The translations under genes and the position numbers were made by a program. Shown here in pieces: positions 8,587-16,773 of a stretch of DNA of 64,000 nt. Source of the stretch: Bacillota bacterium (GTDB taxonomy: Bacteria > Bacillota > Clostridia > Acetivibrionales > JAFADI01); contig JAFADI010000236.1 in the NCBI GenBank assembly GCA_023424965.1, positions 1-64,000 on the forward strand, given 5' to 3'. Each line of letters starts with the position of its first letter. The first letter of the stretch is position 1. The notes under the pieces were generated by a model. The model was given only the letters and a program-made list of their open reading frames with translations, made no database searches and was not told where the DNA came from.

Positions 8587-9402
8587 ATGACTATTAAAAA
8601 GGTCAGGGGCTTAAATGCCAGAAAGATTATTTTTAATGGAGCAGTCGTAATCGCACTGATCGTCATTGCATTCTATTTCATGAATCCAAAACAGGGTATA
8701 AACTCCAATTCCCCACAAACGGCCAGTTCCGCAGATATTCAAGTCCCGGAAACAGATGGCTCAACGCAGGAGGATCAAAGTTCAACAAATCAGGATTCCA
8801 TACCGGAGGACAATGCTTCGACGAATGCGGCGCCACAGACGGAACCCCCAAAAACTGCAAGTGTACAGGAGGAAAAGCGAGCAGCCGCTCCGTTTCAAAA
8901 TGACAAGGTACAGGGTACCGGGCAAGTAAAAAAAATCGAAACAGAGGATGGCAAACAGCCGGGCAGTATCACGGAAGAACCCCAGCCTGCACCCAATACT
9001 CCAAAGGAAGCCGCACCTGCTGAAGCACCCACGGACGCAGCAATAAAAATCCTGAAGAGCGAAGTTACCTCCCAGGCGAAGTTTTATCCTTACAAAATTG
9101 ACGATATAACCATGGAAGTAATCGCAGTTAAAGCCGGCGACGGGACGATTCGGACAGCACTCAATACCTGCCAGGTCTGTTTTGACTCCGGCAGGGGATA
9201 TTATGTCCAGGAAGGAGAAACCCTGGTGTGCCAGAACTGCGGAAACAAATTCCACATTGATCAGGTGGAGAAAGTAAAAGGTGGATGCAATCCTGTACCC
9301 ATCCTGGAAGAAAGCAAAAAAGTACTCGAAGACTCAATCCTTATAACCAAAAGCTATTTAGCGGAGCAAAAAGATTATTTCAGAAATTGGGAAAAACAAT
9401 AA
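8587..9402 (+). CDS. membrane-anchored DUF2318 metal-binding protein
   Basis: The 271-residue protein has a short basic N-terminus and one membrane helix (about 15-31), a long low-complexity linker rich in P, A, T, E and Q (about 38-152), and a C-terminal DUF2318-like domain. The domain shows C195xxC198 and C215xxC218, H223 and C234, which look like a zinc or iron-sulfur site. I chose ATG 8587 because AGAGGTG lies 7 bases before it. DUF2318 proteins are described as predicted membrane iron-sulfur proteins often beside metal permeases; none is adjacent here. The domain should face the outside if the helix is an uncleaved signal anchor. Function is unknown. Confidence 0.75.
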   Translation: MTIKKVRGLNARKIIFNGAVVIALIVIAFYFMNPKQGINSNSPQTASSADIQVPETDGSTQEDQSSTNQDSIPEDNASTNAAPQTEPPKTASVQEEKRAAAPFQNDKVQGTGQVKKIETEDGKQPGSITEEPQPAPNTPKEAAPAEAPTDAAIKILKSEVTSQAKFYPYKIDDITMEVIAVKAGDGTIRTALNTCQVCFDSGRGYYVQEGETLVCQNCGNKFHIDQVEKVKGGCNPVPILEESKKVLEDSILITKSYLAEQKDYFRNWEKQ

Positions 9403-9441
9403 AGGCGGAGACGCACTATAAAGTTTGAGAACAGATATCTT

Positions 9442-9477
9442 AAAAGCTATATGAATTTTCACTTCATATAGCTTTTT
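9442..9477 (+). terminator. strong terminator after the DUF2318 gene
   Basis: A perfect 14-pair stem, AAAAGCTATATGAA (9442-9455) with TTCATATAGCTTTT (9463-9476), has a 7-base loop and ends in T. The A-rich 5' side could let it work on both strands. Confidence 0.9.
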
Positions 9478-9641
9478 ATAAGTTGGGCACCGCTTTTTTC
9501 CGCCTGCGAATACTTTGTATTGAAAAGCAAATACTTTTATGGTATTTTTAAAAGTGATCAACTGTTAGATTTTGGTTGCCGTTGCATGAAGAAATGTTTG
9601 TCCGATATGTAAAACTTTGCAGAAAAGGAATGGTCATTCGC

Positions 9642-10688
9642 ATGGAAGACAGGGAAAGCATATTGAAAAAAATGTCGCTGGGGGATGTACTGGATTATTC
9701 GATCGAGCTTTACAAGAGCAACTTCGTACAGCTTACACTCCTTTCACTGGTGGGCTATATGCCCATTGTACTGTTGTCCGCATACATATCAGGCAACCTT
9801 CTTGCAGAACAGGTGAATATATTTAAAGGCTTGTTCTCAAACTTCGGAAACCCGGGTTTTAATCCCGGGATATTAAATGAGGGAAACCTGGGAAGCACCT
9901 ACATGGTATACACCATGCTGAGCTATGTAGTCCAGCTCCTGGCGCTGGTCTTTTCCTTTACGGTGCAGCTTGCCATGGAAGCCGCCATTATAAAAATAAT
10001 TTATTCTCATGCCGTTCAAGGTACGCCGGCAAAAGCTTTTCCGGAATTCAAGGCCGGCTTTAAAAAACTGGGACATATGATTTTGAACAAGGTGGTCTAC
10101 TGGATCATTATAGGCAGCATTTATCTTGTCGCGGTGATACTCATCGCCCTCATTATGGTAGCAGTCATCCTGGCGCTGGTAGGAATAAACGGGCCCGGAA
10201 ATAATTTGTCCACGCCGGTCATTGTAACGCTGGTGGTTTTAGGGATTCTCATACTGCTGGGCATCATTTTTGTCACGGCTTTCTTTGCCATGAGGCTGTT
10301 ATTCGGAAAGCATATCATTGTCCTTGAGAACGGGGATTTCGGCAAAAGCCTGTCACGCAGCTGGCACCTTACGAAGGGCAATTTCTGGCACATCGCCCTG
10401 TCCCTGTTGATCGGGGCGGTACTTTTATATTTCCTGCCGGTAATATTTACCGCAAGCTCCTTTGCTCTGAACGCCATGGGGAAGGGCCTGTTTGTGCTGG
10501 GTTTTATCTCCTCACAGGTCCTGAGCTCCCTTATATACCCATTCCTGTGGACCATAATAACCGTTATCTTTATTAATCTGAAAATCAAGAAAGAAGGCCT
10601 GGACCTTGAAGTAAAGGTGGATAAGCTTTTAGCCGCGCAGAAAAGCTTGAAGGCTCCGGATGAAACTGGTGAAACAACTGATGCATAA
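9642..10688 (+). CDS. six-TM membrane protein of the MoxR/DUF58 cluster
   Basis: The 348-residue product has a short cytosolic N-terminus (MEDRESILKKMSLGDVLDYS) and about six membrane spans. It resembles clostridial membrane proteins related to the glycerophosphodiesterase membrane-domain family, without any catalytic motif I can see. The start is uncertain: ATG 9642 lies 12 bases after AAGGA, while ATG 9630 touches it. The end overlaps the next gene by 29 bases, so it is translationally tied to the DUF4129 gene and probably opens the cluster. Role unknown; a scaffold or transporter-like partner for the downstream MoxR-DUF58 system is an inference. Confidence 0.7.
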   Translation: MEDRESILKKMSLGDVLDYSIELYKSNFVQLTLLSLVGYMPIVLLSAYISGNLLAEQVNIFKGLFSNFGNPGFNPGILNEGNLGSTYMVYTMLSYVVQLLALVFSFTVQLAMEAAIIKIIYSHAVQGTPAKAFPEFKAGFKKLGHMILNKVVYWIIIGSIYLVAVILIALIMVAVILALVGINGPGNNLSTPVIVTLVVLGILILLGIIFVTAFFAMRLLFGKHIIVLENGDFGKSLSRSWHLTKGNFWHIALSLLIGAVLLYFLPVIFTASSFALNAMGKGLFVLGFISSQVLSSLIYPFLWTIITVIFINLKIKKEGLDLEVKVDKLLAAQKSLKAPDETGETTDA

Positions 10689-11466
10689 CTTGGTGGATAA
10701 ACGCGGAAAAACTCTCATAGCCCTGCTGGCCTTCCTCCTGCTGTTTGTTTTTGTGAGCCGGACGGGGGCAGCGGCGGTAAATGCCATGGAGCCCGACCGC
10801 GAAAAGGAAGTAAGGGACAGCGTTGAAAGTATTCTCAAGGACAGGGAGTTTTCCGATAAAAAGCTGGAGAACTCCACCATGGAAACCATCGCTTTGGGAA
10901 TCAAGAAACTCATCGATGACATCAAAGAGAGAATCAAAAAGCTCTTTTCCCGGATACAGTTTCCGGACATGAATCTGGCTCCCTTGCCGGAAGGAGTGAG
11001 TCCTGCCGCAGCGATGGCACTCAAGTCCGCGGGAATATTGATCATAGCCCTGCTGCTTTTCCTGCTGCTGTTTTTTATTTCGCGGAATTTCAGGAATTCA
11101 AAATATCTGAAACAACAAGAGGACCGGGAACTGCTGCTGTCTTTGAAGGACTCTTCCCTGATTTTTCAAAAGGCGTTGGAGCTGGCGGCAAAAGGGGACT
11201 TCAGGCAGGGGATACGGCACCTGTATATCGCACTATTATTGCATTTTAATGAAATTGACCTCATAAAGATAGATAAATCCAAAACGAACAAGCAATACCT
11301 GGGTGAAATAAAAAACGGCGGCTTTGAACACTTTGATATGGTGCTTGAATTTACCCGGGACTTCAACCGGTTCTGGTACGGAAACATGGTTCCCGGCAGC
11401 GAAAGCTTTGATTTGTGGAGGAACAGGTTCAATCTTCTGGTGAAGGAGGTTGAAAAGAAAGCATGA
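10660..11466 (+). CDS. DUF4129 domain membrane protein
   Basis: The 268-residue protein has an N-terminal membrane helix (about 15-38), a charged extracytoplasmic stretch, a second helix (about 115-143) and a cytosolic C-terminal DUF4129 domain marked by GDFRQGIRHLYIALLLHF and FNRFWYGNMVPGSESFDLW. DUF4129 proteins are known companions of MoxR ATPases and DUF58 proteins, and some resemble transglutaminase C-termini. The ATG at 10660 follows GAAGG. It overlaps the genes on both sides, a sign of tight co-translation. The biochemical role is not established. Confidence 0.85.
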   Translation: MKLVKQLMHNLVDKRGKTLIALLAFLLLFVFVSRTGAAAVNAMEPDREKEVRDSVESILKDREFSDKKLENSTMETIALGIKKLIDDIKERIKKLFSRIQFPDMNLAPLPEGVSPAAAMALKSAGILIIALLLFLLLFFISRNFRNSKYLKQQEDRELLLSLKDSSLIFQKALELAAKGDFRQGIRHLYIALLLHFNEIDLIKIDKSKTNKQYLGEIKNGGFEHFDMVLEFTRDFNRFWYGNMVPGSESFDLWRNRFNLLVKEVEKKA

Positions 11467-12488
11467 AGCAAAGGGTCAAAAAGGCGCTGATTTACGGTTC
11501 AATCGCAGTTTTTCTCCTGCTGGTGGGGTTTTATGTCTATGGAAGCAGGGTGGAGGAGCGTTATCCCGAATACTCAACCTACAATTCAAGTCCCAAAGGG
11601 GCCAGGGCTCTGTATTTGCTTGCGGGACAAATGAAATTCGACAGTTCCCGTTATGACAGGCCGGCCAGGTTTTTGGCGGATAAAGTTACAATGGTGGCAA
11701 TAAAGCCGGACATGGACGTATTTAACGACAGCCTGGAGAAAAAATACCTGAAGGCCTGGCTTGACAGGGGAAACACCCTTGTACTCCTCGACGACATCTC
11801 CGGAATTGAGAGATACCCGGTGGAAGACCTGGGGCTCAAGTTTAAAGAAGAATTCGGCGGGGAAAGCTCCTCCAGCGTCTACAGTGTGGGCTCGGGAAAG
11901 CTGATTTTTATTGATGAGGCGGACAACTTCACCAATGAAGGTCTTAAAAAAATCGATCCCGGCGTGGAGTTTATCAATGCCCTGGATGCCGCCGGAAACA
12001 AAACGGTATTTTTTAATGAATACTACCACGGAACCGGTTCCCGGGCAATTACCATATGGGACCTGATGGGCCAGACGGGGCACCTGGTTTTCATACAACT
12101 GCTGGCAGCGCTGGTCATACTGCTCTACATCCTTTCCAGGCGTTCGGGAAAACCCGTGGTTGTTTTTGAAGTGGTAAAAAGGCAGGAGAATGAGAACCTC
12201 TTCGCACTTTCAAGCATGTACATAAAGGCGAGGGCCGGCAGCCTCGCACTGGAAACCTATTTGAGGTTTTTTAAGAAGCAGCTTTCAAAGTTTCTGGGAT
12301 TCGGTTCCATTCCGGAGGACCATGAACTGCTGCAGGCCGTCGCACAAAATAAATTTTTATCCGAGAGGAAGCTCGGAGAGCTTTTAAACAAATGCAAGGC
12401 TTATGTGGAACTGGAAAGTAAGGATAACAAACAGTTGCTTCACCTGATGGGAGCTTTAGAAAAGATCAGAAAGGGGATTGGATCATGA
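11463..12488 (+). CDS. DUF4350 domain membrane protein
   Basis: The 341-residue product has an N-terminal membrane helix (about 9-27), an extracytoplasmic domain starting with the DUF4350-type pattern YPEYSTYNSSPKGARALYLL, a second helix near 206-221, and a cytosolic helical tail. It overlaps the DUF4129 gene by 4 bases (ATGA) and the MoxR gene by 4 bases, so the three are coupled. DUF4350 proteins occur in the same conserved cluster in many Gram-positive bacteria. Function is unknown; a link to envelope or stress is inferred only from the neighbours. Confidence 0.82.
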   Translation: MKQRVKKALIYGSIAVFLLLVGFYVYGSRVEERYPEYSTYNSSPKGARALYLLAGQMKFDSSRYDRPARFLADKVTMVAIKPDMDVFNDSLEKKYLKAWLDRGNTLVLLDDISGIERYPVEDLGLKFKEEFGGESSSSVYSVGSGKLIFIDEADNFTNEGLKKIDPGVEFINALDAAGNKTVFFNEYYHGTGSRAITIWDLMGQTGHLVFIQLLAALVILLYILSRRSGKPVVVFEVVKRQENENLFALSSMYIKARAGSLALETYLRFFKKQLSKFLGFGSIPEDHELLQAVAQNKFLSERKLGELLNKCKAYVELESKDNKQLLHLMGALEKIRKGIGS

Positions 12489-13453
12489 GTGATTTTACAA
12501 ATGCAGAATTTACCCAGGCAAAGGCAAAAGCGATAATTGACGAGGTTTCCAAGGTTGTCGTAGGGCAATATGAGTTTATAGAGCAGCTGGTGATTGTATT
12601 GCTTTCGGGGGGACATGCCTTGATCGAAGGCGTTCCGGGACTGGCAAAGACGCTGGCCTCAAAGGTTCTGGCCAAAACCGTCAAGGCGGATTTCAAAAGG
12701 GTGCAGTTCACTCCCGACCTTATGCCGGCCGACATCACCGGTACGAAAGTCTTTGACGCCAAGAGCGGGAACTTTTACCTTAAAAAAGGCCCCATCTTCA
12801 CCAATATATTTCTGGCCGATGAGATAAACAGGACACCGCCCAAGACCCAGGCCGCCCTTCTGGAGTCCATGGAGGAGAGAGCCGTAACCATCGACGGGGA
12901 AACCCACCGGCTGGAGGAACCTTTTATGGTCCTGGCCACCCAGAATCCCGTGGAATATGAGGGAACCTATCCACTGCCCGAGGCCCAGGTAGACAGGTTC
13001 ATGATGAAGCTGCTGGTGGATTATGTGCCCCAGAAATTTGAAAATATGCTGCTTGAAAGGTTCAACTCCGGGTTTCACAGTTCAAAGCTGGAGGAAACAA
13101 ACATTGAACAGGTCTGCAGCTATGAGGACATACAAAGGTGCCGCGAGGAAATCCAAAAAATTGAGGTCAACAGCGGAGTCATCAATTATATCACCTCCAT
13201 CATCAAAGCCACAAGAAATTCTCCCAGCCTCATCCTGGGGGCAAGCCCAAGGGCCTCCATTTCCATGCTTCTTGCGGCAAAAACCTATGCTGCCGTTGAG
13301 GGAAGGGGTTTTGTGACGCCGGAGGATATCAAGGATATCGCCCCTCCAGTGCTCCGGCACCGGATTGTTCTGAAACCGGAAGCAGGTATTGACGGGGTGA
13401 GGAATGACGATATTATCAAAAGCATCCTCAATAAAGTAGAAGTCCCCCGGTAA
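12485..13453 (+). CDS. MoxR family AAA+ ATPase
   Basis: This 322-residue ATPase has Walker A in GVPGLAKT (49-56), Walker B in FLADEINR (109-116), a sensor in ATQNPVEYEGTYPLPEAQ and a C-terminal lid. MoxR ATPases act as chaperones that help mature or assemble partner complexes, commonly with a von Willebrand A or DUF58 protein coded next door, as is the case here. It begins within the DUF4350 stop region and lies 11 bases before the DUF58 gene. Assignment to the family is firm; the client is unknown. Confidence 0.94.
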   Translation: MSDFTNAEFTQAKAKAIIDEVSKVVVGQYEFIEQLVIVLLSGGHALIEGVPGLAKTLASKVLAKTVKADFKRVQFTPDLMPADITGTKVFDAKSGNFYLKKGPIFTNIFLADEINRTPPKTQAALLESMEERAVTIDGETHRLEEPFMVLATQNPVEYEGTYPLPEAQVDRFMMKLLVDYVPQKFENMLLERFNSGFHSSKLEETNIEQVCSYEDIQRCREEIQKIEVNSGVINYITSIIKATRNSPSLILGASPRASISMLLAAKTYAAVEGRGFVTPEDIKDIAPPVLRHRIVLKPEAGIDGVRNDDIIKSILNKVEVPR

Positions 13454-13464
13454 AGGAGAATACC

Positions 13465-14775
13465 ATGCCATTCAGTAAAAGGTTTGCTCTGCTGGTGCTT
13501 TGCGGTGTGGTTCCCATCCTGTTGGGTTCCCTGATCGGCGGGGCGTTGAATGCTTTTATCCTATACAACATCATCCTTGTGATACTGCTGCTGCAGGATT
13601 TCTTTCTTACACCCGGGCCCAAGAAGCTTGAGGTTTCGAGGGTATGCGAGGAAAAGTTCTCTCTGGGCGCGGACAACCAGGTGGCCATACGGGTTAGGAA
13701 CAACAGCGGCAGCCTTTTGGAGCTGGCTTTCCGGGATGAAATACCCAGCTACTTCAAGCTGAGGAGCGACGACTTCCATATAAAAGCGCTTCCTCACCAG
13801 GAGACTCTGGGCAGCTATACCGTACTCCCGGAAAAAAGAGGAGAATTTGCCTTCGGAAAGGTGCACATCCGGTATAACGGAGTGCTGGGACTTTGTTCAA
13901 GGAGTGGAAGCTACGACCTCACAAGGAATTACAAGGTCTATCCCAACATCAAGGACCTGAGGAGATACACCCTTGCTGCTTTAAAGAAAAGCCAGCTCAT
14001 CAACGGAGTAAAAAAAGTAAAAACCTTCGGAATAGGAACGGAGTTTGAAAGCCTGCGGGAGTACATGGAGGACGATGACTACAGGAAAGTCAACTGGAAT
14101 GCCACCGCCAGGTCCCATAAGCTGATCGTCAATACCTATGAACCGGAAAGAAACCAGCAGATTTTTGTCATGCTGGATGCCAGCAGGGTCATGAACTCAG
14201 AGATCAATTTTATAAAGAAGCTGGATTACGCGGTGAATTCTGCTTTTTTGCTTACGGATTTTGCCATTCGGAAGGGTGACAACGTGGGACTGATGGTATT
14301 TGACAGCGAGGTCAAAAGGTTTGTCAGGCCCGGCAAAGGCATGGCCCATTTTCAACTGATCGCCGAGAACCTGTACAATGTGGAGGAGAATTTTGTTTCT
14401 GCAGACTATAAAGGCTCTCTTATTTATCTGAACCAGAACCATAAAAGGAGGAGCCTGCTTTGCATCTTCACGGAGCTTTTTAATTCCGATGAGGCCATTT
14501 ACCTGGTTTCCGCCTTGAAATCCCTGGCCAGGAACCACATTCCCCTGGTTATAACCATTAAGGATACAAGGATTGAAGAAATGATGGACAAGGGAGTGAA
14601 GGAAGTTGAAGATACCTTTCTTAAAGCGTCGGCAATAAAGCTGCTGGAAGAAAGGGACAGGATCAAGCGGATTTTTTCCGAGTCGGGCATTGCCGCCATC
14701 GACGTACCGCCGGACAAACTGTCCGTCGAAGTGTTGAACCGGTACCTTACCATGAAGTCGATGATGCAGATATAA
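13465..14775 (+). CDS. DUF58 domain protein
   Basis: The 436-residue protein has two N-terminal membrane helices (about 8-27 and 29-45), an extracytoplasmic beta-rich part, and a DUF58 region with GIGTEFESLREYMEDDDYRK, a family hallmark, followed by a von Willebrand A-like domain beginning IFVMLDASRVM. The metal-site motif is DASRV rather than the classic DxSxS, so metal binding may be altered, as is common in DUF58. AAGGAG precedes the ATG. It is the probable partner of the MoxR ATPase. It ends only 15 bases from the convergent SpoIIM-like gene. Confidence 0.9.
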   Translation: MPFSKRFALLVLCGVVPILLGSLIGGALNAFILYNIILVILLLQDFFLTPGPKKLEVSRVCEEKFSLGADNQVAIRVRNNSGSLLELAFRDEIPSYFKLRSDDFHIKALPHQETLGSYTVLPEKRGEFAFGKVHIRYNGVLGLCSRSGSYDLTRNYKVYPNIKDLRRYTLAALKKSQLINGVKKVKTFGIGTEFESLREYMEDDDYRKVNWNATARSHKLIVNTYEPERNQQIFVMLDASRVMNSEINFIKKLDYAVNSAFLLTDFAIRKGDNVGLMVFDSEVKRFVRPGKGMAHFQLIAENLYNVEENFVSADYKGSLIYLNQNHKRRSLLCIFTELFNSDEAIYLVSALKSLARNHIPLVITIKDTRIEEMMDKGVKEVEDTFLKASAIKLLEERDRIKRIFSESGIAAIDVPPDKLSVEVLNRYLTMKSMMQI

Positions 14776-14790
14776 GGGTGGGCCGTAGTC

Positions 14791-15768
14791 TCATGAAAAA
14801 GTTGTATTTTGCCGATCCCTGTACATTTGCCTGAATACCGGGAACAGGAGCCAGAACAAGAGCAGCAGCAGGGTAAACAGTGCGAAGCCGAGTTTGGCAA
14901 GCTGGGGCAGGGCGGAAGGAGTTATAAAGCCTTCAATAAAGCCCGCCACCGTAAATATGGGGATGGTTCCGCACACAAGCTTGATGGCGGTTTTTCCTTT
15001 GAGGATGAGGCTGTCCCTGCGGGAATACAGGCCGGGATTGATGAAGGCGTAACCGATGCTCAGGCCTGCTGCCCCACAGACGAAGATTGCAAAAAGCTCA
15101 AGGACTCCATGGGGGAGGATCAGGGACCAGAACCAGAGGCTGAAGCCTTTGGACATGGCCAGGGAAGCCAGAGTTCCCAGGATAAAACCGTTATATACAA
15201 GTACGACGGAAGTGCCGATCCCCAGGGTTATGCCCAGGGCAAAAGCATAGAAGCCCACGCGTATATTGTTGGTCAGTATAAAGCTGGATTCGATGGGACC
15301 ATTCCAGTTGGCGGAAGAGTTGTTCCCGAAATCGATGTTGTCCAGAATGGCCTTGGGCAGAAAGGCGGCGGCATTTTCCGGGGAGATGAGCGTATAGATG
15401 AAGCTTAGGGCGATGCCAAGGCAGAAAAATGCCGTGGAAAGGGCAAAAAATTTACTGTTGCTCCGCAGAAGCCTTGGGAACTCCATGAAGAAGAATTTAT
15501 AAAGATTTTTAAGGGTGGAGGATTTAGTGGTGTAAATGTAGCTGTGGGCCGAGGCCACAAGCCTGTTGAGGTAATCTGCCGTAGCGGTGTTGCCGAAGTA
15601 GGTCCTGCAGTAGGACAGGTGCCCACAGGTCCGGTTGTAGTTGGTGATAAACATGTCCAGCTCATTCCGGTCAAACCTTTTCAAACCCTTTGCCCGGAGC
15701 TTTTTGAGCGTATGCTCAAGCTCCTTCCAGATTTCTGCGTTATCCTTTATGAATTTATCTTCCTTCAC
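14791..15768 (-). CDS. SpoIIM-like (DUF95) membrane protein
   Basis: The 325-residue protein has a long cytosolic helical N-terminus (about 1-100) and then around six membrane spans of the SpoIIM/DUF95 family, with the typical NNIRVGFYAFALG segment. It starts with GTG at 15768 on the minus strand, after AAGGAG. Family members are found with RDD, MoxR and DUF58 genes, and here it lies between DUF58 and RDD but on the opposite strand. It is distinct from the sporulation SpoIIM gene near 2.4 kb, which lacks the long N-terminus. Function unknown. Confidence 0.85.
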   Translation of the reverse strand: MKEDKFIKDNAEIWKELEHTLKKLRAKGLKRFDRNELDMFITNYNRTCGHLSYCRTYFGNTATADYLNRLVASAHSYIYTTKSSTLKNLYKFFFMEFPRLLRSNSKFFALSTAFFCLGIALSFIYTLISPENAAAFLPKAILDNIDFGNNSSANWNGPIESSFILTNNIRVGFYAFALGITLGIGTSVVLVYNGFILGTLASLAMSKGFSLWFWSLILPHGVLELFAIFVCGAAGLSIGYAFINPGLYSRRDSLILKGKTAIKLVCGTIPIFTVAGFIEGFITPSALPQLAKLGFALFTLLLLLFWLLFPVFRQMYRDRQNTTFS

Positions 15769-15880
15769 GGTTGGCTCCTTACCTGTTCTTAATTTTTATA
15801 TAACAATATAAAAATATTTTAACAAAAATATATTTTTGATACAATCAGTAATATGGAATTAACTTGAAAGGTGGTTTACT

Positions 15881-16627
15881 ATGAGAAAGGTTCTGGAAAT
15901 ACTTACGCCTGAGAATGTACATGTGGAATATGAGCTGGCCGGTCTGGGCTCCAGATTTGTAGCCTTCTTTCTCGATACCGTCCTACAGTTTCTGCTGATC
16001 ATCCTTGTGCTGGTCGGCATGTCCATCGGGCAAATGGACATCCAGAGCATAAATTATCTGGATCCCTGGATTGTGGCGGTGGGAATTCTTCTGGTATTTC
16101 TGATATTCTTCGGCTATTTTATTTTCTTTGAAATGCTGACCAATGGCCAGAGTCCGGGGAAAAAAATCATGAAGCTGCGGGTCCTCAAGCAAAACGGTGA
16201 GCCCGTGGGTTTCTGGGAGTCGCTGCTCAGAAACATTCTGAGAATGGCGGATTTTCTTCCTGCGCTGAATCTGATCGGGACGATTTTAATCCTCTTTACG
16301 GATAAATACAAGAGGGTTGGGGATTTTGCCGCCAACACCATCGTGGTAAAGGCAAAAAAGGACGAACAGCCGGTGGGCATTGAAGACCTGCTCAAACAAG
16401 CTGCAGGAGAAGATTCTCAAAAAGTCAACCTGTATCCCGTAAACAACGATGAATATGGAGTATTGAAGGAATTCTTAATGAGAAAGGATAAGCTGGGGGA
16501 ACGGCGGCCGGTATTTGCATATCATCTTAACAAATATTTCATGGAGAAGTTCAATCTTACAGAGCCTGCGTATTCAGACCCCTTTGATTTTTTTGAGGAT
16601 ATTGTCCGGATGAACTCCGGATTATAA
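15881..16627 (+). CDS. RDD family membrane protein
   Basis: The 248-residue protein shows an RDD domain (about 18-155) with three to four membrane spans and the conserved NGQSPGKKIMKLRV element, then a cytosolic tail of about 90 residues. AAAGGTGG precedes the ATG. It diverges from the SpoIIM-like gene; the AT-rich gap between them contains TACAAT at 15840-15845 with a TTTAAC about 16 bases upstream, a possible promoter. RDD proteins have been linked to ion or compatible-solute transport in some bacteria, but here the role is inferred only from cluster membership. Confidence 0.87.
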   Translation: MRKVLEILTPENVHVEYELAGLGSRFVAFFLDTVLQFLLIILVLVGMSIGQMDIQSINYLDPWIVAVGILLVFLIFFGYFIFFEMLTNGQSPGKKIMKLRVLKQNGEPVGFWESLLRNILRMADFLPALNLIGTILILFTDKYKRVGDFAANTIVVKAKKDEQPVGIEDLLKQAAGEDSQKVNLYPVNNDEYGVLKEFLMRKDKLGERRPVFAYHLNKYFMEKFNLTEPAYSDPFDFFEDIVRMNSGL

Positions 16628-16658
16628 TGTTTTAAGATTGGTACATGGTTTTTTTCAT

Positions 16659-16701
16659 AAGCCTTCCACTGTTTGACGGTGGGAGGCTTTATGTTTTTTT
16701 T
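16659..16701 (+). terminator. rho-independent terminator after RDD gene
   Basis: AAGCCTTCCAC (16659-16669) pairs with GTGGGAGGCTT (16679-16689) in an 11-pair stem with one G-U pair, followed by a T-rich tail. Confidence 0.88.
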
Positions 16702-16714
16702 GCAGGATGCAAAC

Positions 16715-16743
16715 TTGACTCTTGCAAAGATAAATGTTACCAT
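16715..16743 (+). promoter_or_regulatory. promoter of lysA
   Basis: TTGACT (16715-16720) and TACCAT (16738-16743) have a 17-base spacer and lie 30 bases before the lysA start, directly after the upstream terminator. The leader is too short for a lysine riboswitch. Confidence 0.6.
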
Positions 16744-16773
16744 AAGATAAATTAATTTGGACGGTGAAAATGT

